Assembly: GCA_022606425.2 (NCBI GenBank)
Contig: JAHDVF020000581.1
Location: 682,001-746,000, forward strand
DNA: 64,000 bases
Source of the DNA: Lepidostoma basale
Taxonomy: Eukaryota > Arthropoda > Insecta > Trichoptera > Lepidostomatidae
Reading direction: 5' to 3'
Shown: in pieces, positions 20,446 to 30,475 of the stretch
Layout of the letters: the number at the start of each line of letters is the position of its first letter
Numbering within the stretch: position 1 is the stretch's first letter
Made by a program: the position numbers and the translations under genes
Notes under the pieces: model-generated
Database searches by the model: none
What the model was told of the DNA's origin: nothing
The model's input: only the letters and a program-made list of their open reading frames with translations

Positions 20446-20915
20446 TCTCCATACGCCATACTTTGTGTTGTTATGATGGTTTATATCTCTTGTTCTTTTT
20501 TATATACTTTGTATTAAAACACTTATATTAAAAAAAATAATTAAATACACATGTTTCGGACAAACAGTCCTTCTTCAGTAAAGTACATTTAAAAAAAATA
20601 TTCAAGTCCAATCTTTGATTTATTTCCTTTGTTGTAAGTAATAACCTGAATCCCAATGAAAATTTTAAATTATTATTTTTAATTTAAAATTGAATCATAA
20701 TATTTGTTATAACAAAAGCATAAACGTAAATCTTATAACATCTGTCAGATCATGTAAACAATTTTATAATATTTTTAAAAATGTATCTTCACCGAAGAAG
20801 GACTGTTTGTCCAAAACATGTCTATGTAATTAAATTTTTTAAATATAAGTGTTGTATATACAATGTACCTATATAAAAAAAGAAAAAGAGAAATAAGTAA
20901 TTATATTGACAAAAC
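20446..20915. mobile_element. J-family fold-back with hammerhead motifs in both arms
   Basis: The left arm (TTTTTATATACTTTGTATTA, AACACTTATATTA, minus hammerhead at 20548-20578) and right arm (CCGAAGAAGGACTGTTTGTC, AACATGTCTATGTAATTAAA, ATAAGTGTTGTATATACAAT) are inverted. The interior holds AAATCTTATAACATCTGTCA, also in the 14.2 and 51.7 kb copies. The plus-strand motif at 20792-20822 is decayed (CCGAAGA, CAAA). Confidence 0.8.
20548..20578 (-). ncRNA. Hammerhead-like motif (J family) with G at cleavage site
   Basis: The minus strand has CTGAAGA, stem II GGAC-TGTTT-GTCC, GAAA and stem III ACATGT, all intact. The base after stem III is G (complement of C20548). Hammerheads require a non-G base there, so cleavage is not expected although the fold is kept. 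Confidence 0.65.
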
Positions 20916-21189
20916 TAAAAATAAGTAATAAATAATTATATTGTTACAACACAACGTGAAGGTGAAAATAAAATAAATTTTACATCATTGTTCCAGAGAC
21001 AATATATACGTTTTGTTTTTAACCTATATCTGATTATAAACAGAATAACAATAAATTGTACTTTGCACATTTTTAAATAAAAAACAATGTGAATAAGCCA
21101 ATATTTCAATATAAATAAGCGGTAGAAAAATCTATTCTAAAACTGGTATATTTTAATAGAACACCATTCTACTTGAAAAAAACCATCTT
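20916..21189. other. AT-rich spacer
   Basis: Nothing is recognised. Confidence 0.4.
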
Positions 21190-21425
21190 AATTATCGTAT
21201 TGATTCTTCGCTATCCCACCAGAGGCGCTACGTTCCGAAGCCGTAATAATGGCCCCGCATCCGTGATCTGTCTCCCAGATACCCAACACGTAGGTGCAGG
21301 GGTGTCGCAGACAATGGCGAGGGCTTTGTGCCGCAGCCGATATCCTGAAAGTCTTCGCGGGAATTATTAATCCGGCGGTTGCACGTGCCGCCGTTGCACT
21401 GTATTTCACCGCAGTTGCAATTTGT
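21190..21425. other. GC-balanced unique island
   Basis: Short overlapping frames exist on both strands (plus 21173-21370, minus 21188-21409). On the minus strand one frame reads CGEIQCNGGTCNRR, a cysteine-containing stretch, but it is short and stops soon. It could be an old exon or conserved non-coding DNA; no assignment is made. Confidence 0.3.
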
Positions 21426-21661
21426 GGAGGTTTTTAGAAGGAAACGTTGATTACTTCTAGCGAATTCGCAAAGCTCTTGGAATTATATATACGAGTATAT
21501 AAAGCTGACGATTTTCCTAGTGTTGTCTTTAACATATTCACAATAGTTACATTTAAATATTAATGAAATTAATATGATTATTTCTTCTATGTTCGCCATA
21601 CTTTGAGCTGTAGATGTTTTATTTGTATTTTTCTTTTTTATATATTTAATTTCCTTTAGAT
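21426..21661. other. AT-rich segment with J-type arm relic
   Basis: ATTTCTTCTATGTTCGCCAT at 21578-21600 and TTTTTCTTTTTTATATA at 21628-21645 match outer J arm sequences at 20.45 and 40.6 kb. The hAT-like element at 21662 inserted next to it. Confidence 0.45.
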
Positions 21662-21986
21662 CATTGGTTTCCAAAATTGTTTGTCCCGTGGACTCCCTGC
21701 TGATTTCTTTTATTATAATTATAAAAAGAGTTTTTGAAGCTGAAACAGAGCAAAATTAGGCCAATAGAAAAAAGAATCTGGAATTCGTTGTCAACCCTTT
21801 TTTTTGCTCATTCGTGATCCGATTTCACACAAAAAAGGTCGTCGCCGATTTTCACGAATGAGCGAAAAAAACGCGGACCCCCTGACATTGTTCAGGGACC
21901 CCCAAATCAATTTTAATTTTCCAAGGACCCCTTGAATGATCCCAGGGACCCCTGCGGGTCCGTACGGACTAATATAGGAACCACTG
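21662..21986. mobile_element. 325 bp hAT-like MITE with 8 bp target duplication
   Basis: The ends CATTGGTTTCC and GGAACCACTG (complement CAGTGGTTCC) are short inverted repeats of hAT type. The 8 bp direct repeat CTTTAGAT flanks it (21654-21661 and 21987-21994). Subterminal GGGACCCCTGCGGGTCCGTA and a GCTCATTCGTGATCCG/CGAATGAGC inverted pair lie inside. No transposase. Confidence 0.88.
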
Positions 21987-22106
21987 CTTTAGATGCAGTT
22001 AAATGGAGATGTAACAAGGTACATATCTTTACAAGTTAGTACAGAGACACTCGAATTTACGTGTAATGAAATATTTCGGGGCAAATTATTGCAGGAATCA
22101 AACCTC

Positions 22107-22343
22107 TTATTCACAGCTTGGCTTGCCGCCAAGGACGCGGTGCTGGCTGTCGCACTCGCGTAGGAACTGGGAGTCCTTTTTGTGATACCCGGGTAACAAA
22201 TAGACGACGTCCGTGTACCCGTTACGAAATGTGATTATTCTACTGGAAACGTTGTTTTCCCATTGAAACACAATGATATACTGCAACGCTTGAGGTTTAT
22301 GAATTCCTATTAATTGTTCTTGAACAACGACGTGAAACTCCAC
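22107..22343 (-). CDS. Possible host coding exon, unidentified
   Basis: A 78-codon minus frame begins MEFHVVVQEQLIGI, continues through VVYLLPGYHKKDSQFLRECD and ends GGKPSCE before a stop. Its codon use is mixed and less AT-driven than nearby noise, it matches no repeat in this window, and the composition resembles protein-coding DNA. GTGAATAAG at the end could be a splice donor read one base early. I do not recognise the protein family and the start may be upstream across an intron. It could be chance. Confidence 0.3.
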   Translation of the reverse strand: MEFHVVVQEQLIGIHKPQALQYIIVFQWENNVSSRIITFRNGYTDVVYLLPGYHKKDSQFLRECDSQHRVLGGKPSCE

Positions 22344-22383
22344 ATTATGTATTAAATAATTAATTGTTTAATTAATGTAACTA

Positions 22384-22535
22384 GCTAACTAACCATCACG
22401 CCGTCTCCCCGAAAGAGTAGGCAAAAAGAATGGACTGTCACACTTTAACCGATGCGGCACTCCATCCTTCTCTTTTTGCCCCGCGGGAGACGCGGTGTGA
22501 TGGATTGCGAACCTCATCGCCACCAATAGGCATCT
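22384..22535 (-). repeat. Tail-sharing SINE, near full length
   Basis: The minus strand runs from GCGGGAGATGCCTATTGGTG through GAGGTTCGCAATCCATC, TCTCCCGCGGGGCAAAAAGA and GGATGGAGTGCCGCATCGG to the shared family A end and a GTTAGTTAGCTAG tail at 22384-22390. It shows the head intact on its 5' side. Confidence 0.82.
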
Positions 22536-23077
22536 CCCGCGCACACTTTGATCTTCAAACATCCACAAAATAAATCTAAAACAAATAATATAAAATACAA
22601 TGATACAAAATAAAAATAATTTAACACAAAATGTTCTCTTTAGATGGTGCACAAATTGTCTATTTAATTAATGTTCCACGTATCCACCGTTTTTTAAATA
22701 AGTAGTAATTAGGCACTTGACAAACCAACACCAGCAAGAACTTTAAAATAACATTGAGGAAATTATTCAAATTGTCATTGGAACAACTGAAATATTTATT
22801 ATTACACCTGTCAAAATTCTTTATATAAACGAAAAAACTTAAAAACAGTACAAACGTATTACGTGTCACAATTTACTATTATAAAGTGCGGCAACAATCA
22901 AATTGACCAAAACAATTCACTTATACACGAAATATCTCCAAATTTACGAGAGAATCACATGAACCAAACCAAAATTTCAAAATCAGAACCAGTAATTAAT
23001 GTATTAAATAATTATGTATTAAATAATAATGTATTATATTAAATAATTAATTGTTTTATAATTAATTAATTTAGGTA
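22536..23077. other. AT-rich spacer
   Basis: No gene or clear repeat. Several TAAATAATTAAT-like stretches occur just before the next LINE. Confidence 0.4.
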
Positions 23078-23715
23078 GTACGTTAACAAGAGACGGGCGA
23101 GTGGAGAGGGATATGGAAAGGAGGGTTGGGGCAGGCAATAAAGTGAATGGTGCACTTAAAGTTGTCATCGCAAACCAAAACCTATCCAAAAAAGCTACAA
23201 TGGCAGTGCACACTGGTGTTCTTCTACCGACCCTTATGTATGGAAGCGAATCATGGAACTGGCAAAAGAAGGATGAAAGTAGAATAAATGCAGTAGAAAT
23301 GAGATTTCTTAGACGAATGTGTGAATACTCTGTGTATGATAGAGTGTCGAATGAAAATATAAGAAGTTAATGCGGTGCGAATGATGGTGTTATGAACAAA
23401 ATAATGAAAGGATCATTAAGATGGTTTGGACACATGGAAAGAATGAATGAAGAAAGAATGGTCAAAAAGTATATGTTAATGATGTTAATGGAACTAAAAA
23501 TAGAGGAAGACCGAGGAAAACTTGGCACGATCAAATAAATCAAATATTGAATGTCGGCCATGTGAGGAGTCAGAGAAATCGACGCGCGTGCATGACACGA
23601 TGTATGAATGTTGAGGAAACGAGAGAAACATGTCTAGAAAGAAAAGTATGGCAGTCCATTCTTTCTGCCTACCCCTTCGGGGAGACGGCGTGTTGGTTAG
23701 TTAGTTAGTTTGTAA
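23078..23715 (+). pseudogene. Family A RTE-like LINE, longest copy
   Basis: The open part starts at GSTLTRDGRVERDMERR (shifted into the 23101 frame), then AVHTGVLLPTLMYGSESWNW, KKDESRINAVEMRFLRRMC and SVYDRVSNENIRS, stopping at 23370. After a frameshift, MNKIMKGSLRWFGHMERMNE and GRPRKTWHDQINQILNVG can be followed. The 3' end is canonical with GTTAGTTAGTTAG at 23695. These are the thumb and C-terminal domain of the polymerase; palm and endonuclease are missing. TAATTAAT occurs on both flanks as a possible target duplication. Confidence 0.88.
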
Positions 23716-23774
23716 TTAATGCAATAACACTGTTGAATTCCAAAATGCCAATTTTTTTAAATTAAAATATTGTT

Positions 23775-23990
23775 ACTAAGTAACCATCACTCCGTTTCCT
23801 CGAAGGGTTAGACAGAGAGAACTGCTCTGTTCTGGCATACTATATAGCTTCTTCTACATTCATATATCATAACAAGCATGCTTGTCGATTTTCACGATTG
23901 TGGCCGCCTTTTGGTATTTGATTAATTTGGTCATGCCATAATTTCCTTGGTCTTCCACGGCTTCTCTTTCCACTCATAATGCTTGGCCAG
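23775..23990 (-). mobile_element. Family A LINE fragment
   Basis: On the minus strand the segment equivalent to RPRKTWHDQINQ (complement of 23920-23970) runs to the 3' end at 23782 (ACCATCACTCCGTTTCCTCG). It is diverged and lacks a GTTA tail. Confidence 0.7.
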
Positions 23991-24054
23991 ATTCCATATT
24001 CATAATAATGAGATAAATTCTGTTCATATTGGAGCTTGTATAAAAAATTCTTAT

Positions 24055-24615
24055 ACTTTATTTATAAGGAATAATTGTATCTCAATAGAGACGAAGATGT
24101 AAATTGTTTTCTGGTAGCAGAATATGGTGGTCGAGGCGCTTACAGGACTTATGACCTGTCATTGGTTGGGTTAAGCGATCGCTTTATGTTTCACAACATT
24201 CCCCATTCCGCCCTTCTTACGACCACCACGTCTGACAAATTTTTGGAAGATGTATATATGCTACAATGTTGCAGAACACTTCACATTTTTTAGTTCAATC
24301 TACACTAGCGCCATTCATTAAAATTGGGTGTAAGCATTAAGCAGAAAATCTGTATTAATGCACTGTGAAAGGCTTTGCAATTATCTTACAGTGCTAACCA
24401 ATTTTTATGCTTTTAACTTGGACCAGTTTTTATACAACATTTTGAATGTATACAAATACTTGTAGACAAATACTGGATTTTACCCATTGCGGACTGTACT
24501 CTTATGTTTCGACTATACCGCTCACATTGTTGAAAAATACCTTATAAAAAATAATTTATCCGCAATGGGTAAAATCCAGTATTTGTCAACAAGTATTTGT
24601 ATACAATCAAAATGT
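24055..24615 (+). repeat. Family E repeat, near-complete unit
   Basis: The outer end GGAATAATTGTATCTCAATA at 24069 leads into GACGAAGATGTAAATTGTTT, GACTTATGACCTGTCATTGG, CTTACGACCACCACGTCTGA, CTACACTAGCGCCATTCATT and, at 24450, the CAACATTTTGAATGTATACA block ending CCCATTGCGGA. The same block follows inverted at 24553-24612. The short frame [11 protein letters not shown] recurs because the repeat is conserved, not because it is a protein. Confidence 0.85.
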
Positions 24616-24872
24616 TCTAATACTTTATAATAAAATCCTTAGATCTTTAAAAAAAATAACATATATTTACAGGAACTCAAGGTGAAAAATTCTGCATTAG
24701 ACAATCTCCCAACAAATCGATCCACTTTTTTGTGTTATAAATTCCATAAACTTTTTCTAATTCTTTAATTTTTTTAACTGCCTGTATGTTTTGATTCTAC
24801 GGGTTTCATCACATTGTTGAAAAATAAACTTTTATCAAATTGATGATATCAAACCCAATTATAACATTATTA
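24616..24872. other. AT-rich spacer
   Basis: No feature is recognised. Confidence 0.4.
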
Positions 24873-24877
24873 ATTAA

Positions 24878-25214
24878 CTAACTAACTAACTAACCATCAC
24901 GCCGTCTCCCGAAGGGGTAGTATGGACTGCCACACCTTTCTTTCCTGACATATTTCTCTCGCTTCCTCAACATTCATACATCGTGTCATGCACGCGCGTC
25001 GATTTCTCTGACTCCTCACATGGCCGACATTCAATATTTGATTTATTTGATCGTGCCACGTTTTCCTCGGTCTTCCTCTGTTTCTGGTACCATTTACATC
25101 ATTTACATATAATTTTTTTACCATTCTTTCTTCATTCATTCTTTCCATATGTCCACACCATCTTAATGATCCTTTCGTTATTTTGTTCATGACACCATCA
25201 TTCGCACCGCATTC
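24878..25214 (-). mobile_element. Family A LINE 3' fragment with 9 bp target duplication
   Basis: Minus-strand frame: NECGANDGVMNKITKGSLRW, CGHMERMNEERMVKKLY, GRPRKTWHDQINQILNVGHV and MNVEEAREICQERKVWQS, to the canonical 3' end and a GTTAGTTAGTTAGTTAG tail at 24873-24893. The direct repeat ATTAATTAA lies at 24869-24877 and 25215-25223. The longer frame extends into flanking DNA upstream; only the last about 105 residues belong to the LINE. Confidence 0.9.
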
Positions 25215-25223
25215 ATTAATTAA

Positions 25224-25737
25224 AACTAGTAAATTTGACAATATTGAAAAAAAAGTAATCCAGAAGTATTTTTTGAAATTTATGAGATTTACTTTTTTTG
25301 ATTTAATGGAAATATGTTGAAGAGTTGCGAAAAATGTTTTTCGCGTATTTTGTTTTTTGAATTTTCCCTCACATAGGCGATGCAATTCAAAGTTCCCCGC
25401 GAGCGAAATATGAAAATAGTTTCAATGCAAATTTGTTGAAAAACTTTTTTATTCAAAGCCTAAAAAGGTGTTCCGGTCTGAATTGAACTTTCATAAAAGG
25501 GCTTTCATATATGCCGGTACCTGCCTATTTACTTTGGAATATTGTAGTATTTCATGTCTAGTGGTGTTATTACGTATAGTGCCTTTTCTGTATTGGGTTT
25601 CGTTTTCAGCCTATTAATTTTTTTTCAAAGCTTTACAATTTTTTTTTTTCTGAGGGAATGTAAACCATGGCACACTATGAGATACAATTTTAATAGAAGG
25701 GACAACAACAACAACAAAATCAACAACAACAACAAAC
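25224..25737. other. Spacer, CAA-rich at the end
   Basis: No gene. (CAA)n runs at 25703-25735 appear to be the tail of the next, minus-oriented family A copy. Confidence 0.45.
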
Positions 25738-26172
25738 CAATACGCCGTTTTCCCGCAGGTGTAGGCAGAGAGAATGGACCGCCGCACTACTCTTTCCTAA
25801 CATACCTCACGCACTTCGACTTCTAACATGACCAACCTTTAAAAATTAATTAATTTGGTCATGCCATCTTTTCCTCCGTCTGCCTCAACTCCGTACCCCA
25901 TTTACATCATTAACGTATACTTTCTTAACCATTCATTCTCCATCCATGCGTTCCATATATCCTAATCATCGCAGCGATCCTTTCATAATTTTGTTCATAA
26001 TACCTTATTCCGCTCTACATTCCTTTCTTATATCTGCATTTGAGATTTTGTCGTATATCGTTCTACCACACATACGTCTTAGGGATCTCATCTCTACCGC
26101 ATTTATTTGCTTTCATCCTTCTTCTGCCAGTTCCATGCTTCACTTCCATAGATTAGTGATGTTTTAGTATTT
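25738..26172 (-). mobile_element. Family A LINE fragment, GTT-tail subfamily
   Basis: The minus strand runs from LTNLWKWSMELAEEG-type sequence (about 26165) through RMKWR, DEWME and the GRRKRWHDQIN region to the 3' end at 25740 (CCGTTTTCCCGCAGGTGTAG). The tail is GTT-rich rather than GTTA-rich, as in the 46.2 kb copy. Many frame breaks. Confidence 0.78.
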
Positions 26173-26931
26173 TTTACGTTTGCACTAAATCAAATTCATT
26201 GGTTGGGGCGTTTGTGAATCCGGTTTATGTTCAATGTTTTGTTACCGCGCCATGGGACAAGGCCTCTAATGAGTCAATTGAGAAGGGGACTTAACTCTCT
26301 TCTATATATTTTCTGCTGATGGTCCCGCTAAAGGGGACCGCAGAGGAAATAACAAATGGCACGTGGCCAAACGAGGACCGGAATCTCTTTATCTCCCGCA
26401 TCACGGGCCTCGCCTTCCAGCTTGCGCGGAGTGAATATCTTTAGTGAAATAATTGTTTGAATACCTACAGAGTAAGTGTTCTAGTTTTATATTTAACCAA
26501 CCCACACAATGCTCAGTTACTATCAACATTTAATATACTTGTTATTTTTGAATATTTAAAAACACCTTCCTAATTTTTAACCTTTCCCTTACGGTGCTAA
26601 AATAAAATAGGGTAGTCAGTACGCGTTAAAAAATTAGCGATTTTAAATCGAAATTCGACATTTATATATAATTATAATTGAAGTCAAAAATTATAATAAT
26701 TGAGATTTAATTGCTAAAAAAATTTAAAAAAAAACATCTGGCAACGCTCATGGAACGGGCATAGGTCCGCTCTGGTTGCAAGCCCGAAAGCGACTGCCGG
26801 CGCGGCGGAACGGCGAGAGTGAGAACATTGAGCTAGAACATATGCAAGAGTGTGAGATCCGAATATAGTGTGACGCACTCAAAGCGCTGTTTATACGCGA
26901 ATTTGTTTTCGATTTTCACAAAATAAGCCTC
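26173..26931. other. Unique segment
   Basis: About 26250-26450 and 26740-26880 are GC-balanced and unmatched in the window (GGCGCGGCGGAACGGCGAGA at 26798). No supported coding frame. Confidence 0.35.
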
Positions 26932-27190
26932 ATTTGTTGTATGGGCAGTTGCTCCATCCTGCTGGAACCATATCATCTTGCCCACTAAACTACAATATTT
27001 ATCTGAATTTCAGGGATTAGGAAGTTTTCCAACGTCAACAGGCAACGTTGCAAATTGACCGTAACGGTTCGACCACCCTCTTTAAAAAAGTATGGCCCAA
27101 TGACACAACTTGTTGTTACATCACACCACACAGTAACCTTAGGACTATGCAGAGGACGTTTATGTAGTTCTTCAGGATTGGTTGCCAACT
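26932..27190 (-). pseudogene. Tc/mariner-type transposase fragment
   Basis: Minus strand: NPEELHKRPLHSPKVTVWCD, VTTSCVIGPYFFKEGGRTVT and LTLENFLIPEI in one frame (stop at 26985), then after a frameshift WFQQDGATAHTTNEAYF. HSPKVTVWC and WFQQDGATAH are hallmark blocks of IS630/Tc-type DDE transposases; the D of QQDG is the second catalytic aspartate. The N-terminal DNA-binding domain and the last catalytic residue are missing. Confidence 0.85.
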
Positions 27191-27480
27191 AATCCTAAAG
27201 ATGAGAGAAGAGAAGACAAGAATCTGAGATTAGAGTAATGCAAACTATAGCAGGGAGAACTCTCGGGACAGACTTAGAAACTCTGAAATAAGATAGACTT
27301 ATCAGACGGAAGCCATTGTGAGATGAGACTGGAAAAGACGGTGGAACTGAAAAGACCACGTAGGTAGGAAAGGTGATGCAACAATTACCTATGTGGTATA
27401 CCCATGGAACATCACCTGAACGCCTGAGTAAGACCGCCAAAAATATCGAAAGTTAGCTGGTTTCCATTTCCCAAGATTTA
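27191..27480 (+). pseudogene. C-type RTE-like LINE fragment
   Basis: GCAAACTATAGCAGGGAGAA corresponds to QTIAGRTL of C-type LINEs. The downstream segment (CCCATGGAACATCACCTGAA) is shared with 28.70-28.80 kb. Frames are broken. Confidence 0.6.
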
Positions 27481-27939
27481 AATGTAAAGAAATATCTTGT
27501 TTATCTACTAAATATAAAGGTTTACAGTAAGTTTTCGGAAAGAGTTTAATATTCTATTAACTCATTGTCTTTGAGTCAATTTGGTTCGCCCGAAATTAAT
27601 CAGTCTACCACTTCTTTCAGAACCGTATTTCCTGTGAACCTATTAAAATAAATAATTTAATTACACCAACATGACATGAAATCAAAGAAAGGCGAAAATT
27701 TGATAATAAAATCGCTGACGTAAGCAGCTTCCATTGAAATATTCCAGAAAGTATAGGTTATGTACGATGGCGTCATCAATAATACTCCCGGCAACTCAAT
27801 CGTCGAATGGTTTCCTGGAATTCGTTATTGCTCAGCGTGGATAGCTGAAGCGAGAGTCTCATTAGATTCAAAATAAAATCGATACGTTCCACGAACATAT
27901 CTGTTCTTGCGAAGAACACTTGATTAATGTTTGTTTTCT
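27481..27939. other. Unique segment
   Basis: No repeat match or supported frame; moderately GC-balanced at 27720-27880. Confidence 0.35.
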
Positions 27940-28480
27940 AGAAGTATTATTATATTTTACCGAAATGACATGTCTTGTCTCATTTATACAGGCAGTATCA
28001 GGCAGGCAGTTATGCATCATATATTAATTAACAAGGCGAAACATGTCATTTCTATGAAATATAATGAAACTTCTAGAAAATAGACGTTTTCATTAATTTT
28101 AAATGAACATTAATATATTATTATAATCCAATTAATAAGCAAGCATTTTGCCTCATTTACAAAGGCATTATTATATCTTGTTTGGATTATATATAAGATA
28201 ACAAAGCGACACATGTCACTCCTATAAAACTTCTAGAAAACAGACGTTTTCATTTATATAAAATGAACTTTAATATATAATCAAACTAATGAGCAAACAT
28301 TTTGCCTCATTTTCACGGGCAGTAAAATGTTTTCATAATACATTAGATAAAAAGGCGAAACATTACACTCCTATAAAATATAATAAAGTAAGAGAAAATA
28401 GACGTTTTCATTAATATTAAAAGAACTTTAATATAATATCCAACTATTAAGAAAGCAAGCAAGAAACAAAAATACATTAT
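27940..28480. mobile_element. L-family fold-back cluster
   Basis: Repeated modules CGAAACATGTCATTTCTATG (28040), ACTTCTAGAAAATAGACGTT (28069), ACACATGTCACTCCTATAAA (28209) and AACTTCTAGAAAACAGACGT (28227) alternate with TTGCCTCATTTACAAAGGC hairpins. The opposite orientation (AATGACATGTCTTGTCTCAT) is at 27964. GAAACATGTC matches stem III and cleavage site of a hammerhead, but the catalytic boxes read CTGATAC or similar. Several nested or tandem L copies. Confidence 0.65.
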
Positions 28481-28489
28481 CTTATTCAA

Positions 28490-28655
28490 AAGCTTTGACG
28501 AAGCATTTAATTTGTGATGTGGCATTATTGAAAATAATGCTAACACACTTTTACTAGTTTATAAACCACTTTATTTTTTGATAAATCCAACCGGTTTCGC
28601 TATCGCCGGAGCTTCACCAAGTTTACATAATTAATAAACTCTGGTATTGTGATCT
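28490..28655 (-). mobile_element. I-family arm with decayed hammerhead
   Basis: TGACGAAGCATTTAATTTGT, then ATCCAACCGGTTTCGCTATC at 28586-28605: GAAA and stem III ACCGGT are intact on the minus strand, but the CTGACGA box is lost (TTGGTGA). Confidence 0.65.
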
Positions 28656-28659
28656 TTAA

Positions 28660-28800
28660 CCACGTATATAGGTTGAACAGTGAAAGAATTTCCCATGTTC
28701 TTGCTCACAATAACCCATGGGACATCGCCTGTCAGGAAGACTGCCAAAAATATAAAAATACAGCTGGTGTTCTAGTTCCCAAGAGGAATTCTCTCTTTAA
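28660..28800 (+). mobile_element. C-type LINE 3' relic
   Basis: AACCCATGGGACATCGCCTG and ACTGCCAAAAATATAAAAAT match the segment at 27400-27470 in order. No frame survives. Confidence 0.5.
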
Positions 28801-28849
28801 ATAAGAGATCAATGATCTATAAAAATAAGAAGAAAAAAAAATTTAATTT

Positions 28850-29065
28850 TGCTTGAACAATGATGTAAAACTGCATATATTAATAAGAATGAAAACTAGT
28901 TTATTTTATTTTAAATTTATTGTAATTTATAGAAATGATATGTTCTGTATTTTTAAGACGTTATCAAATGTATCTTGATTACTCCTTAAAAAGACAAACA
29001 CGTTTTTCGCATAACTTATAATAAAACTTCTAGAAAACATACGTTTTCATTGGGATTAATTCGAT
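28850..29065. mobile_element. L-family copy
   Basis: AACAATGATGTAAAACTGCA, GAAATGATATGTTCTG, AGACGTTATCAAATGTATCT, AAAACTTCTAGAAAACATAC and GTTTTCATTGGGATTAAT follow the same order as the L copies at 42.3 and 56.75 kb. The ribozyme-like core is eroded. Confidence 0.6.
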
Positions 29066-29514
29066 AGAAGATAACTTATTATAGTTAATAAATTGATCGT
29101 GAAAACTATTTTCGCCATTTGATCTGATACCTGCCGCGCCCTTCCACTGATGTGACTATTAGAATTCCAGGAACCCGCCTTTAATTTGACTGGGAACTTT
29201 GCCATTCCTTTGATTAAGAAGTTGGTTAGATTTAATAACTTAAATTACCTTTCAGGTTCGTGCTAAATTAATTAGATGTCGTTTAGATTTTCAGATTAAT
29301 GAAGCGGACAATGAAGGAATAGACAAGTTTGCGGGTAATCCCACTAATAGTACCCCCGCACTAAGGGAAAATGCCTTAAACCCGGCGCTGAAAGGCACGT
29401 TGGAAGTTGGGCGAGCCACTTTTATATTTCACTAAAGTTCATTAAACACCCACAGCATTGAGAAGATATTCAATATGAACAGAATTTGAATCAAATTCAA
29501 ATTACTTTTGAAAC
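29066..29514. other. Unique segment
   Basis: GC-balanced at 29130-29420, with no repeat match or convincing frame. Confidence 0.35.
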
Positions 29515-29860
29515 CAAATATTTTCATAACTTTCGTATGAAGCACTTAATTTGTTATGTGACATTATTAAATATATATATTTTTCAGGGTGGGAGATTAA
29601 ACTAAACATAAAATTAAAAAAGAAATATAAAATGAAGGGGAAAAAGAGGGGTAGGAAAAAGTGTGCGCGACGACGTTTAGGATGTAAGAACGGTGAGTCA
29701 TGATCATTATGGAAAATTTTATTCTCAAAGTAAGAGTCTGATAAGAATGGAAAAATTTATTCTCTTACCCTGACGAAGCTCCAACAGTAGCGAAACCGGT
29801 TCGTGTCTACAAATAAAGTGGTTTAGAAACACATATTCAATACTTTTTTATTTATTTTAA
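29515..29860. mobile_element. I-family copy with plus-strand hammerhead
   Basis: The outer I arm (CGTATGAAGCACTTAATTTG at 29532) is followed by unmatched interior (29580-29760), the hammerhead at 29770-29801 and the closing arm AATAAAGTGGTTTAGAAACA. Confidence 0.72.
29770..29801 (+). ncRNA. Hammerhead ribozyme motif (I family), core intact
   Basis: CTGACGA (29770-29776), A, stem II GCT...AGC (three pairs, loop CCAACAGT shows CTCC/GTAG mismatch), GAAA (29792-29795), stem III ACCGGT (29795-29800), cleavage base T29801. All core bases match the consensus. Confidence 0.72.
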
Positions 29861-29984
29861 TAACACTTCATTTCTTCTAAAGTCGCACTTTATTTTGTAT
29901 ATTACAACTGTTTTTCTTTCGTATCATTCACTACAAACATATTATAGTTAAATACTCGTATTATAGTTTATTATTTAAATGACA

Positions 29985-30240
29985 ATTTTTTTTATGAATT
30001 GAAATACTCGTTTTTCCGTTTTTAAGTATATTTTTCTTGCCATGTTTCTAAAGTTATATATACACCTTCATCATCAGGAGAACGAAACAAACTACATTGA
30101 TGTAAACTTTTGTAAATGAACGATATTGTTTGTATCGTTTTTCCGATGATGACGATGTTAAACCTTCGAAACATATCGAGAAAAACAAACTTAAATTTGA
30201 AAAAAAAATGCTTTAATAAAAAAATTCGTTTTTATAGTTA
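29985..30240. mobile_element. K-family fold-back
   Basis: Minus motif at 30044-30076: CTGATGATGAAGGTGTATAT, GAAACATGG. The CTGATGA box is intact but the base at the end of stem III is changed. Plus motif at 30143-30177: CCGATGATGACGATG, CCTTCGAAACATATCGAG. The arms end in AAAAACAAACTTAAATTTGA and its inverse. Confidence 0.68.
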
Positions 30241-30357
30241 AAAAAGATCTTATATAATTACGTGAGAATTTACCTATCAGTAGTTTATTTTAATTTAATG
30301 ACCATCTATTATAGAAAAATGACTTTTCATCAACATTTAATTTATTATGACACAATT

Positions 30358-30475
30358 TAAGAATGTTGAGGAGGCGAGAGAATTATGTCAGGAAAGAAAA
30401 GTGTGGCAGTCCATTCTTTCTGTCTACCCCTTCGGAGAGACGGCGTGATGGTTAGTTAGTTATTTAGTTATATGA
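30358..30475 (+). mobile_element. Family A LINE 3' end
   Basis: AAGAATGTTGAGGAGGCGAG through GTGTGGCAGTCCATTCTTTC to GGCGTGATGGTTAGTTAGTT. The last about 110 bp of the element only. Confidence 0.85.

Noticed and set aside
25225..25385. N-terminal extension of the 162-codon minus frame
   Set aside because: It lies outside the target duplication of the family A insertion, so it is flanking AT-rich DNA.
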